From positions 1 through 26,780 of the forward strand of contig JAUIFJ010000039.1 of the NCBI GenBank assembly GCA_030429345.1: DNA of 26,780 nt, given 5' to 3'. Shown here piece by piece: positions 8,301 to 15,314 of the stretch; within the stretch, counting starts at the first letter, position 1, and every line of letters begins with the position of its first letter. The translations under genes and the position numbers were made by a program. The stretch comes from a bacterium. GTDB lineage: Bacteria; CAIWAD01. The notes under the pieces are model-generated. The model made no database searches and had not been told where the DNA came from. It saw nothing but the letters and a program-made list of their open reading frames with translations.

Positions 8301-9333
8301 CCTCCACGGCCAGTGACCACAAACCGCTTTCGACGCCGAGGAACTGGAAGCTTCCGTCCTCGCTTGTTTCCGTGAAGTGAGGAATCCCGAAATCACGCGT
8401 GATACTGACGAAGGCTCCCGGAACGGGCATCCCCATGTCGCCATGTACGACAAGGCCTTCCAGGTCCGCGTCCCCGTTTCCGATTCCGTCCGACAGGGCC
8501 AGGCTGACGAAGTTCTCTCCCGGCTCCAGCAGATAGTCCATGAACAGGGGCTGGTAGCCTTCCTTCTCCGCCTGAATGAAGACCGGTCCGGACTGGAGGC
8601 TGTCGATGAAGAAGCCGCCATCCTCGCCGCTGACCGTCGACCAGAATTCGAAGGGGCCGCGGCCGATGGAGACCTGAACGCCTCCAAGCAGGTTCCCGCT
8701 TTCGGCATCCAGTGTGACACCTCCCAGGCTGGCCGCTTCGGGATCGCCCCCGCCGGTCTGCATCACGAAGTCATAGGAGTTGACTCCCGCCTCAAGCGTC
8801 AGGAAGGGATCGAAGTACTCGGCGTAGCCTTCCGCTACCGCAAGGAAGGACTGCGTGCCCGTGAACACTTCGAAGGAATAGAAGCCGCTTTCATCGGTGA
8901 AGTGCAGATCGTCGGTCGGTCCTGTCGGCTGCAGGATCTGCACACCGGGAATCCCCGACCCGCCTTCGTCGTACGCATAGCCCTGGATCGTCCCCGTGCC
9001 GCCGCCGTTCTGCGGCTGCATCTGGAAACTGTAGGCGGTCTCCCCTTCGCCCACCTGGACTGCCTGGTCGACATACTCCTGGTAGGCCGGGTGGATCGCG
9101 AAGAGCGGAGCGACGGTCCCCGGCTCCAGATTCTGTATTACATAGTTGCCGTTCTCGTCGGTCATCACGGCGGGATCCACCGGATTTCCCAGAAAGCGTA
9201 TCTGCGCCTCGACAACGGGGTCTCCGGTCACGGCATTCGTGACCTGTCCGGCGAGGCTGGCTGCCTGCAGGCCGCCACCCCAGGCGAGGCCGGCCAGCAA
9301 GGCCCATTTCAGCGCTTTTCCACTACTGAACAT
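5392..9333 (-). CDS. Large T9SS-exported surface protein with about 13 carboxypeptidase-regulatory-like domains
   Basis: 1313 residues. Signal peptide MFSSGKALKWALLAGLAWGG..., cleaved near LQA-AS. From about residue 27 to 1215, about 13 beta-sandwich modules of 85-100 residues begin with variants of LAGQVTDAETGIPLAGVEI and continue with a TDExGxYxxxGL...G turn, the pattern of the carboxypeptidase regulatory-like (transthyretin-like) fold. The C-terminal 85 or so residues are a T9SS sorting tail (NYPNPFNPSTLIPYELPEAG ... KMLLVK). It is acidic and rich in Gly, Glu and Asp. It is inferred to be a long, stiff cell-surface or secreted adhesin-like molecule; no enzyme domain is seen. AAGGAG lies eight bases before the ATG. 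The first 11 bases overlap the end of the upstream regulator gene, so the two are cotranscribed and probably coupled. Confidence 0.9.
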   Translation of the reverse strand: MFSSGKALKWALLAGLAWGGGLQAASLAGQVTNAVTGDPVVEAQIRFLGNPVDPAVMTDENGNYVIQNLEPGTVAPLFAIHPAYQEYVDQAVQVGEGETAYSFQMQPQNGGGTGTIQGYAYDEGGSGIPGVQILQPTGPTDDLHFTDESGFYSFEVFTGTQSFLAVAEGYAEYFDPFLTLEAGVNSYDFVMQTGGGDPEAASLGGVTLDAESGNLLGGVQVSIGRGPFEFWSTVSGEDGGFFIDSLQSGPVFIQAEKEGYQPLFMDYLLEPGENFVSLALSDGIGNGDADLEGLVVHGDMGMPVPGAFVSITRDFGIPHFTETSEDGSFQFLGVESGLWSLAVEAFGFQTVVTDVDLQQGENGITIQLEDAANGSTLAGQVTDAETGIPLAGVEIHVPMSPADPIFYTDESGHYFISGLFPGPGELFASHPGYYEFALDLMLEEGDNSLDFQLQPIGNGGEFSVVEGLVYNVEDQSPVPGAEIHLMSNSGIVYSASTGEAGTFALDVETGVYQLVAWSAGFSEYTSVLQVFEPQVFVEIGLVTEGEEVLADLGGQVTDAETGLGVPEAMVFLPGMRPVDPPVFTDEQGFYEVTGLLAGPSFVNVDHPAYFPFDSEIFLAEGGNTLDIVLQPLSGNGGGNALLFGAVTDSLTGEGISGVDLFLPGANGDMRHVQSGPQGQYEVAGLLAGPTQLTAQAPGYYAHFEQLVLQEGENEFNFSMAQRDGEEGDLIVMGTVVDNITRQPVPEAVVLLMGGADFNATVTGQDGSFEFPPLLEYNLYLELMVEAEGYLPEVVQLMAGQGDSLEVEVFLTPQDGGMLMGMLSGAVTTEQGGLPAFALIEAFNPNAGNPISYSTWTSPSGGWSLEVPEGQYAVSVRVLYDGNGNGMEYMEFFDNVTSLEDATLIDVMPGDVIESIDFEVPRQDPDPIVVNVSGRVTNSSGEGVPGATVRFWTQQGELDTFTLTDDEGYWDATLVLDRLPIVPFTVSSEHELFDMEFFSDSPSFETATQFSFSDDASITNMNFSLDEASDALSTIGGEIQDPEGNPLGSGLVAVFDPDGTGVRTVAAANGQYSVGNPFDEDVVLMYLAPGYAPSFSGGVHSLDNAQSVDAMTDHAGLDVQLHPLSGQAGNHVLLGSVINQGGGPVGGALVLAVSQDGNLAHYTFSTSTGQYSLGGLSANTGYNVYFSRAGYHSETLVLQTNPIHNLTQNAVIQLETRGETSIEPALPAALSLEPNYPNPFNPSTLIPYELPEAGMVRLTVFDLRGALVATLVDGEQAAGRYEALFQASNLASGVYIARLETPRGQLHRKMLLVK

Positions 9334-10831
9334 CGGTTCTCCTTTCCGACGACTGCCCGGACCGGCCCTTCATCGCGCGGGTAATCAGCGCTGAAAGGTG
9401 GGGGTAGCTAAGCCCCAGTTTTTCGCTCATGAGCTTACGGTTATGATCGTAGCGCTCGAAGAGCCAGGCCAGGAGTGTCTCGTCGAATTTCTGGTTTATT
9501 TCTTTCCAGTTCAGGTCCTGGTTGTTTCGAATGAATTGGATCACGGTGGCCGGGGCGTTCTGACCGCCGGCCTCGCGATGCCGCTGTCGTACATTGCTGA
9601 TGGAGCGCTGGGCGATCCCCAGGTGTTCCACGGCTTCGCGACGGCTGCCGCGGGCCTCCACCTGCACATCGATCAGCGCACTCTGGAAGATGGTGCGGAT
9701 CTCCTTGAGGCTTCGGCCCATGGCGAACTCGAAACCCTCCTCTTCCTCGGCAATCGCCGGCAGCCCCTGCGAGCCGCTGAAGCGGACGTACTCGCGAATC
9801 GCCTCCAGCCTCGTCGGGGTCGCCGGGAATCCGTGATCCAGCAGCTCCATGGTCGAGCGGTAGGCTCCGGCAAAAAAGTGGCGGGCCAATTCGGTCTGCC
9901 CCAGTGCCTCGTGACACTGCCCCAGACGCAGGCGAAGGGAAGGCAGGATAATCATCGTACCCGCCTCGCTGGCCGTGTTCTGGGCCTCGGCGAATTCCTT
10001 GACGGCCTGCTCGTAGCGGCCGGCAGCCTGCAGGCACTTGCCGAGCAGGTCCAGGGAATCGATGCGTGAATAGGGATACTCGGCCAGGGAGATGGCCGTG
10101 CGCAGGGAGGCAATGGCCTGCTCGGCTTCTCCGCGATGATCCAGGAGCAGGGCCAGGTCGTTGAGGAAGAGAGCCCTGCAGAAGCGCAGATGGTCCTCGT
10201 GACACAACTCGATGCCCGAGCGGATCAGTTCTTCCGCCTGGTCGACCTCGCCCTGAGCCATGTGCAATTGCGCCACCATGCGCCGGTGCGCCATGGCCGT
10301 GGCAGTCTGCCCATGCCGTTCGAACCACCGGGAAGAGTCCTGCAGGGGCAGGCGCACATCTTCGCCGGAGGCTGCGCGAACAGCCAGTACATAGTATGCA
10401 AGCAGTCGCCGAAGGTATTCTGCGCTCGCGATGCGGTCCGTGTGCTCCAGCATCAGGCTTGCGGCATCCCGGTTGCCGACGAGCAGCAGGTAGCGCGCCA
10501 TCTCCAGCATCACGAAAGCCCGGAAGTCCGGGGACGCGTCCTGTCCCAGCAGTTTCCAGCAATGTCCAAGCAGCTCTCCGCCTTCTTTGAGGCGCATCTG
10601 GCTGTTCAGGCAGCGAGCGACGGCGGCGTAGAGCACGGCCTGGTGGGAGGGCTCGTCCTCCTTGCGCACTAACAGCTCAAAGGCTTGACGCGCCTCGGGA
10701 ATGTTCACTCCCCGGAACATGGAAAGATGTGTCACCGCGTCGATCCATTTCGAATCGGGCTGGACCTTGGCCAGGCAGTTGGAGGGCTGCCAGCCTTCGG
10801 GCGCGGTGAAACAATGGGGTACAGTCAGCAT
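9323..10831 (-). CDS. TPR-domain regulator with two C-terminal Fis-type helix-turn-helix segments
   Basis: 502 residues, cytoplasmic, no signal peptide. Residues from about 30 to 360 are mostly paired amphipathic helices of tetratricopeptide type (for example DQAEELIRSGIELC, GEAEQAIASLRTAISLAEYP, GRYEQAVKEFAEAQNTASEAG). Two putative DNA-binding segments follow: one at about 372-420 (SLKEIRTIF...GSRREAVEHLGIAQRSIS) and one at about 447-486 (LLAWLFERYDHNRKLMSEKLGLSYPHLSALI), both like the Fis/NtrC C-terminal helix-turn-helix. I chose the ATG at 10831 because AAGGAG precedes it by eight bases; the frame stays open for 53 more codons upstream without a ribosome site. The stop lies inside the next gene, so the regulator and the giant surface protein form one unit. 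The target and the signal bound by the TPR part are unknown. Confidence 0.8.
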   Translation of the reverse strand: MLTVPHCFTAPEGWQPSNCLAKVQPDSKWIDAVTHLSMFRGVNIPEARQAFELLVRKEDEPSHQAVLYAAVARCLNSQMRLKEGGELLGHCWKLLGQDASPDFRAFVMLEMARYLLLVGNRDAASLMLEHTDRIASAEYLRRLLAYYVLAVRAASGEDVRLPLQDSSRWFERHGQTATAMAHRRMVAQLHMAQGEVDQAEELIRSGIELCHEDHLRFCRALFLNDLALLLDHRGEAEQAIASLRTAISLAEYPYSRIDSLDLLGKCLQAAGRYEQAVKEFAEAQNTASEAGTMIILPSLRLRLGQCHEALGQTELARHFFAGAYRSTMELLDHGFPATPTRLEAIREYVRFSGSQGLPAIAEEEEGFEFAMGRSLKEIRTIFQSALIDVQVEARGSRREAVEHLGIAQRSISNVRQRHREAGGQNAPATVIQFIRNNQDLNWKEINQKFDETLLAWLFERYDHNRKLMSEKLGLSYPHLSALITRAMKGRSGQSSERRTDVQ

Positions 10832-11057
10832 GGGTGTTTCTCCTTGAACCGGGGGGAAAATAGGATACTCTTCCTGTTGTGCAAGATTTATTTCCGAAGT
10901 CGGCAATTTTTCTTCATGCGACTGGCACTTTCCCGAATCTGATAATGATTTTTCTGCCTTTTCAGCAAGGAGGCAGCGCAATGAATCCATGCGGGGGCAT
11001 CAATTGGAAGTATATCCTATCGGAGAGGAAAGAAGCCGTGCCGCTTCAGGGTGGGTT

Positions 11058-11642
11058 TCAGCGATTCCGTTCGACCAGTTGATCAAAGCCCTCGCGCAGC
11101 ATGTGGACAGCATCCTCGTACTCAAGCATGCGACTGCGGTGGATGAAGGCCAGAAACAGACCGACCCATGTGAAAACGAAGGTCTTCTCGTTCAGATTCC
11201 CTCGTAGGTGCCCTTCGTCCCGAGCCTGCACCACGGCGCGCTCAAAATTCTGGTAGAGACGCCGCTGCAGATCGACCAGCATGTCATGGATCTCGCCGGG
11301 GCGGTCATCGAACTCGAAGGCACTGGACATGATCAGGCAGCCGCCGGGTAGAAATTCCGCGCTTTCCCATTCCAGCCACCCTTCGAACAGCGCCCGCACC
11401 CTGGGAAGACCGCGGCCGTTCTTCATGGCAGGTTCGAAAACAAAGGAGATCCAGCGTTGCGCCGTCTGCTCGACCACGGCCTTCTGCAGGTTCTCCTTGG
11501 AATTGAAGTGGGCAAAAAGCCCGCTCTTCGACATGCCCAGCGTCCGGGCCAGGTTGCCGATGGTCAGTCCCTCCAGCCCCAGCACGCTTGCCATGCGGAT
11601 GGCCTGATCAATAATCTGTTCGCGGGTTCGGTTGCCTTTCAT
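11058..11642 (-). CDS. TetR-family transcriptional repressor
   Basis: 194 residues. The N-terminal TetR DNA-binding domain is clear at 6-52: TREQIIDQAIRMASVLGLEGLTIGNLARTLGMSKSGLFAHFNSKENL. The C-terminal helical part (from about 60, with an FLPGGCLIMSSAFEFDDRPG segment) is the ligand and dimer domain of the AcrR-like branch whose members often have GGC(L/P) at this place. It is divergent from the small membrane protein at 11771, and two matching palindromes lie between them. It is inferred to repress that operon, and perhaps itself, until an unknown small molecule binds. No strong ribosome site was seen at the ATG, but the TetR fold fixes the start closely. Confidence 0.92.
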   Translation of the reverse strand: MKGNRTREQIIDQAIRMASVLGLEGLTIGNLARTLGMSKSGLFAHFNSKENLQKAVVEQTAQRWISFVFEPAMKNGRGLPRVRALFEGWLEWESAEFLPGGCLIMSSAFEFDDRPGEIHDMLVDLQRRLYQNFERAVVQARDEGHLRGNLNEKTFVFTWVGLFLAFIHRSRMLEYEDAVHMLREGFDQLVERNR

Positions 11643-11672
11643 GCCCGGCAGGATAGGAATTCGAGATTTCTC

Positions 11673-11701
11673 TTGGAATTAAAATCGAACGATCGTACAA
11701 T
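11673..11701 (+). promoter_or_regulatory. Sigma-70 promoter of the 11771-12699 operon
   Basis: -35 TTGGAA (11673-11678), 17-base spacer, -10 TACAAT (11696-11701). The left TetR operator lies in the spacer and covers part of the -10, so a bound repressor would block RNA polymerase. A second TACTAT at 11718-11723 overlaps the right operator but has no good -35. Confidence 0.55.
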
Positions 11702-11720
11702 CTCGCCCGAACGGTCGTAC
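11687..11720. promoter_or_regulatory. Twin TetR operators
   Basis: Two copies of GAACGRTCGTAC, at 11687-11698 and 11709-11720, are 22 bases apart (about two helical turns). Each is centred on the near-palindrome ACGATCGT or ACGGTCGT. They lie between the divergent TetR gene and the forward operon; the left copy runs into the forward -10. This is the typical arrangement for a cooperative TetR-family operator. Confidence 0.75.
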
Positions 11721-11770
11721 TATTCTTTCATTCGGCTTGAAATCACCCCTTGTCCACAAGGAGAGAACCA

Positions 11771-12085
11771 ATGAAGACCCGAAGGATTTCCCGCCTGCTG
11801 CAACAGTTTCCGGTCTGGTTCCGTCGCATTCCGGACTTCACAATTCGCAGAAAAAGACATCGTTGTCTTGCCGCGGTCGGGGCGCTCCTGCTGGCCGGCA
11901 CCAGCCTGCCCTGGCTGCATTACCTGCGATCGGAAACCACCCTTCAGCTGCTAGAGGCGCAGACCCTGACTCGACCCCTGCTGGAGCACCTTCCGCTTCC
12001 CAGCATTCAGCTGCACCAGGGCCAGGCCTGGTACCTGGTGCGCTCGACCCGGCAGATCTACCGCTTGCATCCTGTTTCCGTGTAA
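11771..12085 (+). CDS. Small single-pass membrane protein, TetR-controlled
   Basis: 104 residues, not recognised. A basic, cytoplasmic N-terminus (MKTRRISRLLQQ...RRKRHR) leads into one hydrophobic segment at about 33-50 (CLAAVGALLLAGTSLPWL). A short, Leu/Gln-rich C-terminal part of about 55 residues would then lie outside the membrane. AAGGAGAG at 11757-11764 sets the start. It is the first gene after the twin TetR operators and is 56 bases before the outer-membrane-type protein, so the two are probably cotranscribed. It could be an accessory factor of an envelope system; there is no motif for a firmer call. Confidence 0.65.
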   Translation: MKTRRISRLLQQFPVWFRRIPDFTIRRKRHRCLAAVGALLLAGTSLPWLHYLRSETTLQLLEAQTLTRPLLEHLPLPSIQLHQGQAWYLVRSTRQIYRLHPVSV

Positions 12086-12141
12086 CATTCCGGACGCAAG
12101 CTGCCCCTGAATCGGATTACCCCCCAAAACTGGAGTTTGCC

Positions 12142-12699
12142 ATGAAGTCCTTTTGTTTCTGCGCCTCGCTGCTGCTTGCAGGAACGGCGCTGGCGGGCAG
12201 GGAGCCCGATTGGCCCGCGTATACGGAACCCATGAATCTCAGCGGCCCTCGCCTGGGCTTCACCGTGTTGTCGCAGGACCTTGTAGACAAAGTGCGGGAG
12301 GAACACGGCAACGAGCTTTCGCCCCTGGTCAGCCAGTTCGGCTGGCACCAGGAACAGCGCATGTTCGTGCTGGACAACGGCATGACCGGGCTGTCCGAGT
12401 GGATCCTGCTGGCCGGCGGCTTCGAGCAGAACCTGCTGATTCCCAGCCTGTCCTGGCTGATCGGCGTGCGCACCGGCAAGGGCATGGAGCTGGGCATGGG
12501 CCCCAATATCAATCCCATGGGCACCTCGCTGGTCATGGCCTACGGAATGACCTTCGAGCAGGGCGGAGTGAACTTCCCGGTCAACGTCGCCCTGTCGCAC
12601 AACAAGGACGGCGCGCGCCTCAGCCTGATCACCGGTTTCAGCTGGCGCAAGGACACCTCACGCAAGCAGCCCCGCCCGCGCCTGCCGGTCTTCGACTAG
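12142..12699 (+). CDS. Exported outer-membrane-type beta protein
   Basis: 185 residues. Signal peptide MKSFCFCASLLLAGTALAG, cleaved near residue 19. The mature part begins with a GPRLGFTVL strand, then VSQFGWHQEQRMF, GLSEWILLAGGFEQNLLIPSLSWLIGVR, GMELGMGPNINPMGTSLVMAYGMTF and LITGFSWRK. The alternating pattern and Gly/aromatic strand ends suggest a small beta-sheet or barrel of the outer membrane. I associate this pattern with an uncharacterised family of FCB bacteria, but no function is known to me. GGAG lies at 12132-12135. It is downstream of the TetR operators and is likely induced together with the small membrane protein. No transport or enzyme motif is visible. Confidence 0.7.
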   Translation: MKSFCFCASLLLAGTALAGREPDWPAYTEPMNLSGPRLGFTVLSQDLVDKVREEHGNELSPLVSQFGWHQEQRMFVLDNGMTGLSEWILLAGGFEQNLLIPSLSWLIGVRTGKGMELGMGPNINPMGTSLVMAYGMTFEQGGVNFPVNVALSHNKDGARLSLITGFSWRKDTSRKQPRPRLPVFD

Positions 12700-12747
12700 G
12701 ACCGGTTGTGCCACATCCTGTTTGCATTCCGTGTAGACAGGACCTCG

Positions 12748-12787
12748 CCCCCTTCCGCGTCAACGCCCGCAAAGACTCGGAAGGGGG
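12748..12787. terminator. Hairpin between convergent genes
   Basis: Perfect 10-bp stem CCCCCTTCCG (12748-12757) with CGGAAGGGGG (12778-12787) and a 20-base loop. It lies 48 bases after the outer-membrane-type gene and 53 before the end of the convergent membrane-protein gene. No T-run on either side, so its role as a terminator is uncertain. Confidence 0.4.
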
Positions 12788-12839
12788 TGGAGGGGGAGTG
12801 TGCAGGTTCTGCCCGCTCCACTCCGCCGGCAGCCGGGGT

Positions 12840-15314
12840 CTACAATCCCGGCCGCGCCGCCTCGGCTTCGATCTCGCCGCCGCTCATGCCCGTGTGACGG
12901 TAATACATCTGCAGGTACTCGTAGGCCAGTTCGCTGGGAATGCTGTCGTAGCGCCCCAGGTGGGCATTGTTGAAGGATTCGGCCAGGCCGCTGAGGATCA
13001 CGCGTCCCTCGCCGATCCGGACTTCGCTGGCGACCGGCGTTCCGTCCTCCAGGCGGTAGAAGGGCTGTCCGCCCTGCACCGGGATCGCGCTTTCCAGGAA
13101 GATCGGCAGATCGTGATTCGCGCCTTCCACGAGCACGTTCCGGGAAAGCTCCCTGCCGAAGGATAAACCGTAGTCGGACAGCCAGTCCTCAAGAGCCGCG
13201 TCCGGCAGCTCATTGCCTGCGGCGACCAGCAGCTCTCCCCCGCTCTTGACGAAATCCAGCAGTTCGCCGCGGAAACCGTCTTCCGGCGCCCTCTCGGGAT
13301 TCAGGATCACATACTGCTTCGTGTCCGGCTCGATGTGTTGGCGCGAGAGTTCGGGAATGCGGCCGGAACGATAGAGCCAGATGTAGGCCGTCTCCATGTT
13401 CCGCGGATCGTTGTCCTCGATCTTGTTCTTGCGCGGCAGGAGGATGTCGGACAAGTCCTCGTCCAGCGCGACTCCCTCCAGGCTGTGCCGGCGTTCGGGC
13501 AGATCGTAGATCGCGGCATTGAGGGCCAGCACCAGGGGAACGACCACGGCCGCCGCCAGCAGCAGATGGTCCGGCATGCGTGAGACAACCAGCTGCCCCT
13601 TGCGCACGGCGGCAAGGGCCAGCGCAAGGGCCAGGAAGAGAAAGAGCCAGAAGGCCTGCAGCGGAAAGCTGATCCGATTGAGGTACTGCACGATTCCCAT
13701 CAGGTGCTCGAAGCGCCCGGGCAGGAACATGGCGAAGTTGGAATAGGTCGTGCTGTCGCTGAAGCCGAGCACACGGCCGCGGCCATAGCGGGCGCTGACC
13801 ACCTGGACCAGGTTTCCTGCGCGCAACTCGGTGCGGGGGTAGTATACATCGAAGAAGTTGGAGGTGTTGTAGCTCAGCAGGTCGCTGCCGCACTGGGTTC
13901 CGACAGCGGCAAGCCCGCTGCGCCAGCCCGGCTTCACGCTGCAGCCGGTCAGGTAGCGGTACCAGGGCAGATGCTGCATCGCCGGGTGGGGAATCACATC
14001 CTGCTGTTCCCAGAACTGGTCGTTGGTCGTGTTCAGGTCGAAGACCGTGTCCTTGTTGTAGATGAAGCCGAAGTGCTGCGTGATCTCATTGAGAAAGGTG
14101 CTCATGCCGAAGACGTCGGTATGATCGCTGATCGTATACAACCCGCCGCCCTTGTGCACGAACTCCAGCACGGCCTCCTGCTCGCTCTCCGAATAGGCGC
14201 GGGTCGGCGTTTTGAGAATCAGCACATCGACCGTGTCCAGCAGCGCGGGCGTCAGCTCCTCGAAGTTCACCGTCGCGCTGTAGTGGCGCTTGAGCAGGCT
14301 GCCCAGGCCGTGGTAGTTGTAGGTCGTGCGCGTGCCGAACTGCCGGGTGTTCATGGGGTCGCCGACCCATTCCCAGTCGCTGTGTCCGTCGTCGATGAGA
14401 ACCCGCCCCGGCTTTTCGCTGCCCGGAAAATGGAAGCAAAGGGCCAGCAGCAGACACAGGGAAGCCAGTGCCGGCAGCCAGCCCGCAGTCGGCGTTTCGG
14501 CGGGAGCAGCCTCCTTCGGCGACGTCCATGCCGCCAGGCGCGCTGCCAGCAGGACCGGAGGCAGGCCCAGGAAGAACTGGTATACGGGGCTCCAGGGAAT
14601 CTCGAACTGGTAGAGCATGGCCGCGAGCAGGCTCTGCACGGGAAAGGCCACACCGGCCCAGACCCAGCCCCCCAGGGCGCACAACAGCAGGGCCGGCCCA
14701 AGCCGGGAGAAGCGGCTGCGGGCGGCAAGCCCCATGGCGAGCAGAAGGCCCAGGGCGAAGATTCTGTAGTACAAACCGGTCCACTCGGGGCCCAGGCTGA
14801 AGGGCAGGCTTTCGTCGGGCAGGCGAAGCACGAGTTCGTTGCCCAGGACGGCGGCATCCGTACCCGCCAAACGTGCGACACGCTCGGCCAGCCAGCCGAT
14901 GGGCAGGTCGCGCTCGATCATCGTGTGCAGGTAGATCGAGAACTTGATGCCGACGAAGCCCGCCAGGCCGCCATAGCCCGCCAGGCGCAGGGCAGCACCC
15001 AGGCGGCGCGCCAGTCGATCCTTGAGCAGAAGCAATAGACTTCCCGCCGCGACCAGCGTCATGGCCGGCAGCCCGTGTTCCGGCAGGAAGAAGAGCAGGA
15101 GCAGCGCGGCGACTCCGGGCACCAGGGCCCGCAAGGGGCTGCCGGCGGGAGCAGGCCGCGAGCCGAACCAGGCCAGGAACACGGACAGTCCGAGGAACAC
15201 AAGGGCAGTCGGCAGAGGTGCCGCCGGAAGCGTGTAGACGGGAAACAGGGCGGAGGTCGAGGCGAATCCCAGGTAGAGTGCCAGACCGGTGAACAGAGTC
15301 AGCCGCGTGTTCAT
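12840..15314 (-). CDS. Membrane protein with two amidotransferase-like extracytoplasmic domains (DUF4350-like), paralogue 2
   Basis: 824 residues. About eight or nine hydrophobic helices fill residues 1-300. They are followed by an alpha/beta domain (about 308-560; RVLIDDGHSDWEW, LDTVDVLILKTPTRAYSESEQEAVLEFVHKGGGLYTISDHTDV), two more membrane helices (about 570-630) and a second alpha/beta domain (about 635-815; GELLDFVKSGGELLVAAG, IGEGRVILSG). The first domain resembles class I glutamine-amidotransferase-like or DUF4350 domains, which often lack catalysis; I see no Cys-His-Glu triad. It overlaps its paralogue by ATGA and follows it in the same operon. A transport-accessory or envelope-assembly role is possible, but no partner ABC gene is present. 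Function unknown. Confidence 0.75.
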   Translation of the reverse strand: MNTRLTLFTGLALYLGFASTSALFPVYTLPAAPLPTALVFLGLSVFLAWFGSRPAPAGSPLRALVPGVAALLLLFFLPEHGLPAMTLVAAGSLLLLLKDRLARRLGAALRLAGYGGLAGFVGIKFSIYLHTMIERDLPIGWLAERVARLAGTDAAVLGNELVLRLPDESLPFSLGPEWTGLYYRIFALGLLLAMGLAARSRFSRLGPALLLCALGGWVWAGVAFPVQSLLAAMLYQFEIPWSPVYQFFLGLPPVLLAARLAAWTSPKEAAPAETPTAGWLPALASLCLLLALCFHFPGSEKPGRVLIDDGHSDWEWVGDPMNTRQFGTRTTYNYHGLGSLLKRHYSATVNFEELTPALLDTVDVLILKTPTRAYSESEQEAVLEFVHKGGGLYTISDHTDVFGMSTFLNEITQHFGFIYNKDTVFDLNTTNDQFWEQQDVIPHPAMQHLPWYRYLTGCSVKPGWRSGLAAVGTQCGSDLLSYNTSNFFDVYYPRTELRAGNLVQVVSARYGRGRVLGFSDSTTYSNFAMFLPGRFEHLMGIVQYLNRISFPLQAFWLFLFLALALALAAVRKGQLVVSRMPDHLLLAAAVVVPLVLALNAAIYDLPERRHSLEGVALDEDLSDILLPRKNKIEDNDPRNMETAYIWLYRSGRIPELSRQHIEPDTKQYVILNPERAPEDGFRGELLDFVKSGGELLVAAGNELPDAALEDWLSDYGLSFGRELSRNVLVEGANHDLPIFLESAIPVQGGQPFYRLEDGTPVASEVRIGEGRVILSGLAESFNNAHLGRYDSIPSELAYEYLQMYYRHTGMSGGEIEAEAARPGL

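Noticed and set aside
14430-15314. Exosortase-like look of the N-terminal helical bundle of the 824-residue membrane protein
   Set aside because: The spacing of helices and a LGPEWTGLY segment recall exosortases, but I cannot find the Cys-Arg-His catalytic residues, and no PEP-CTERM-type substrate is present.
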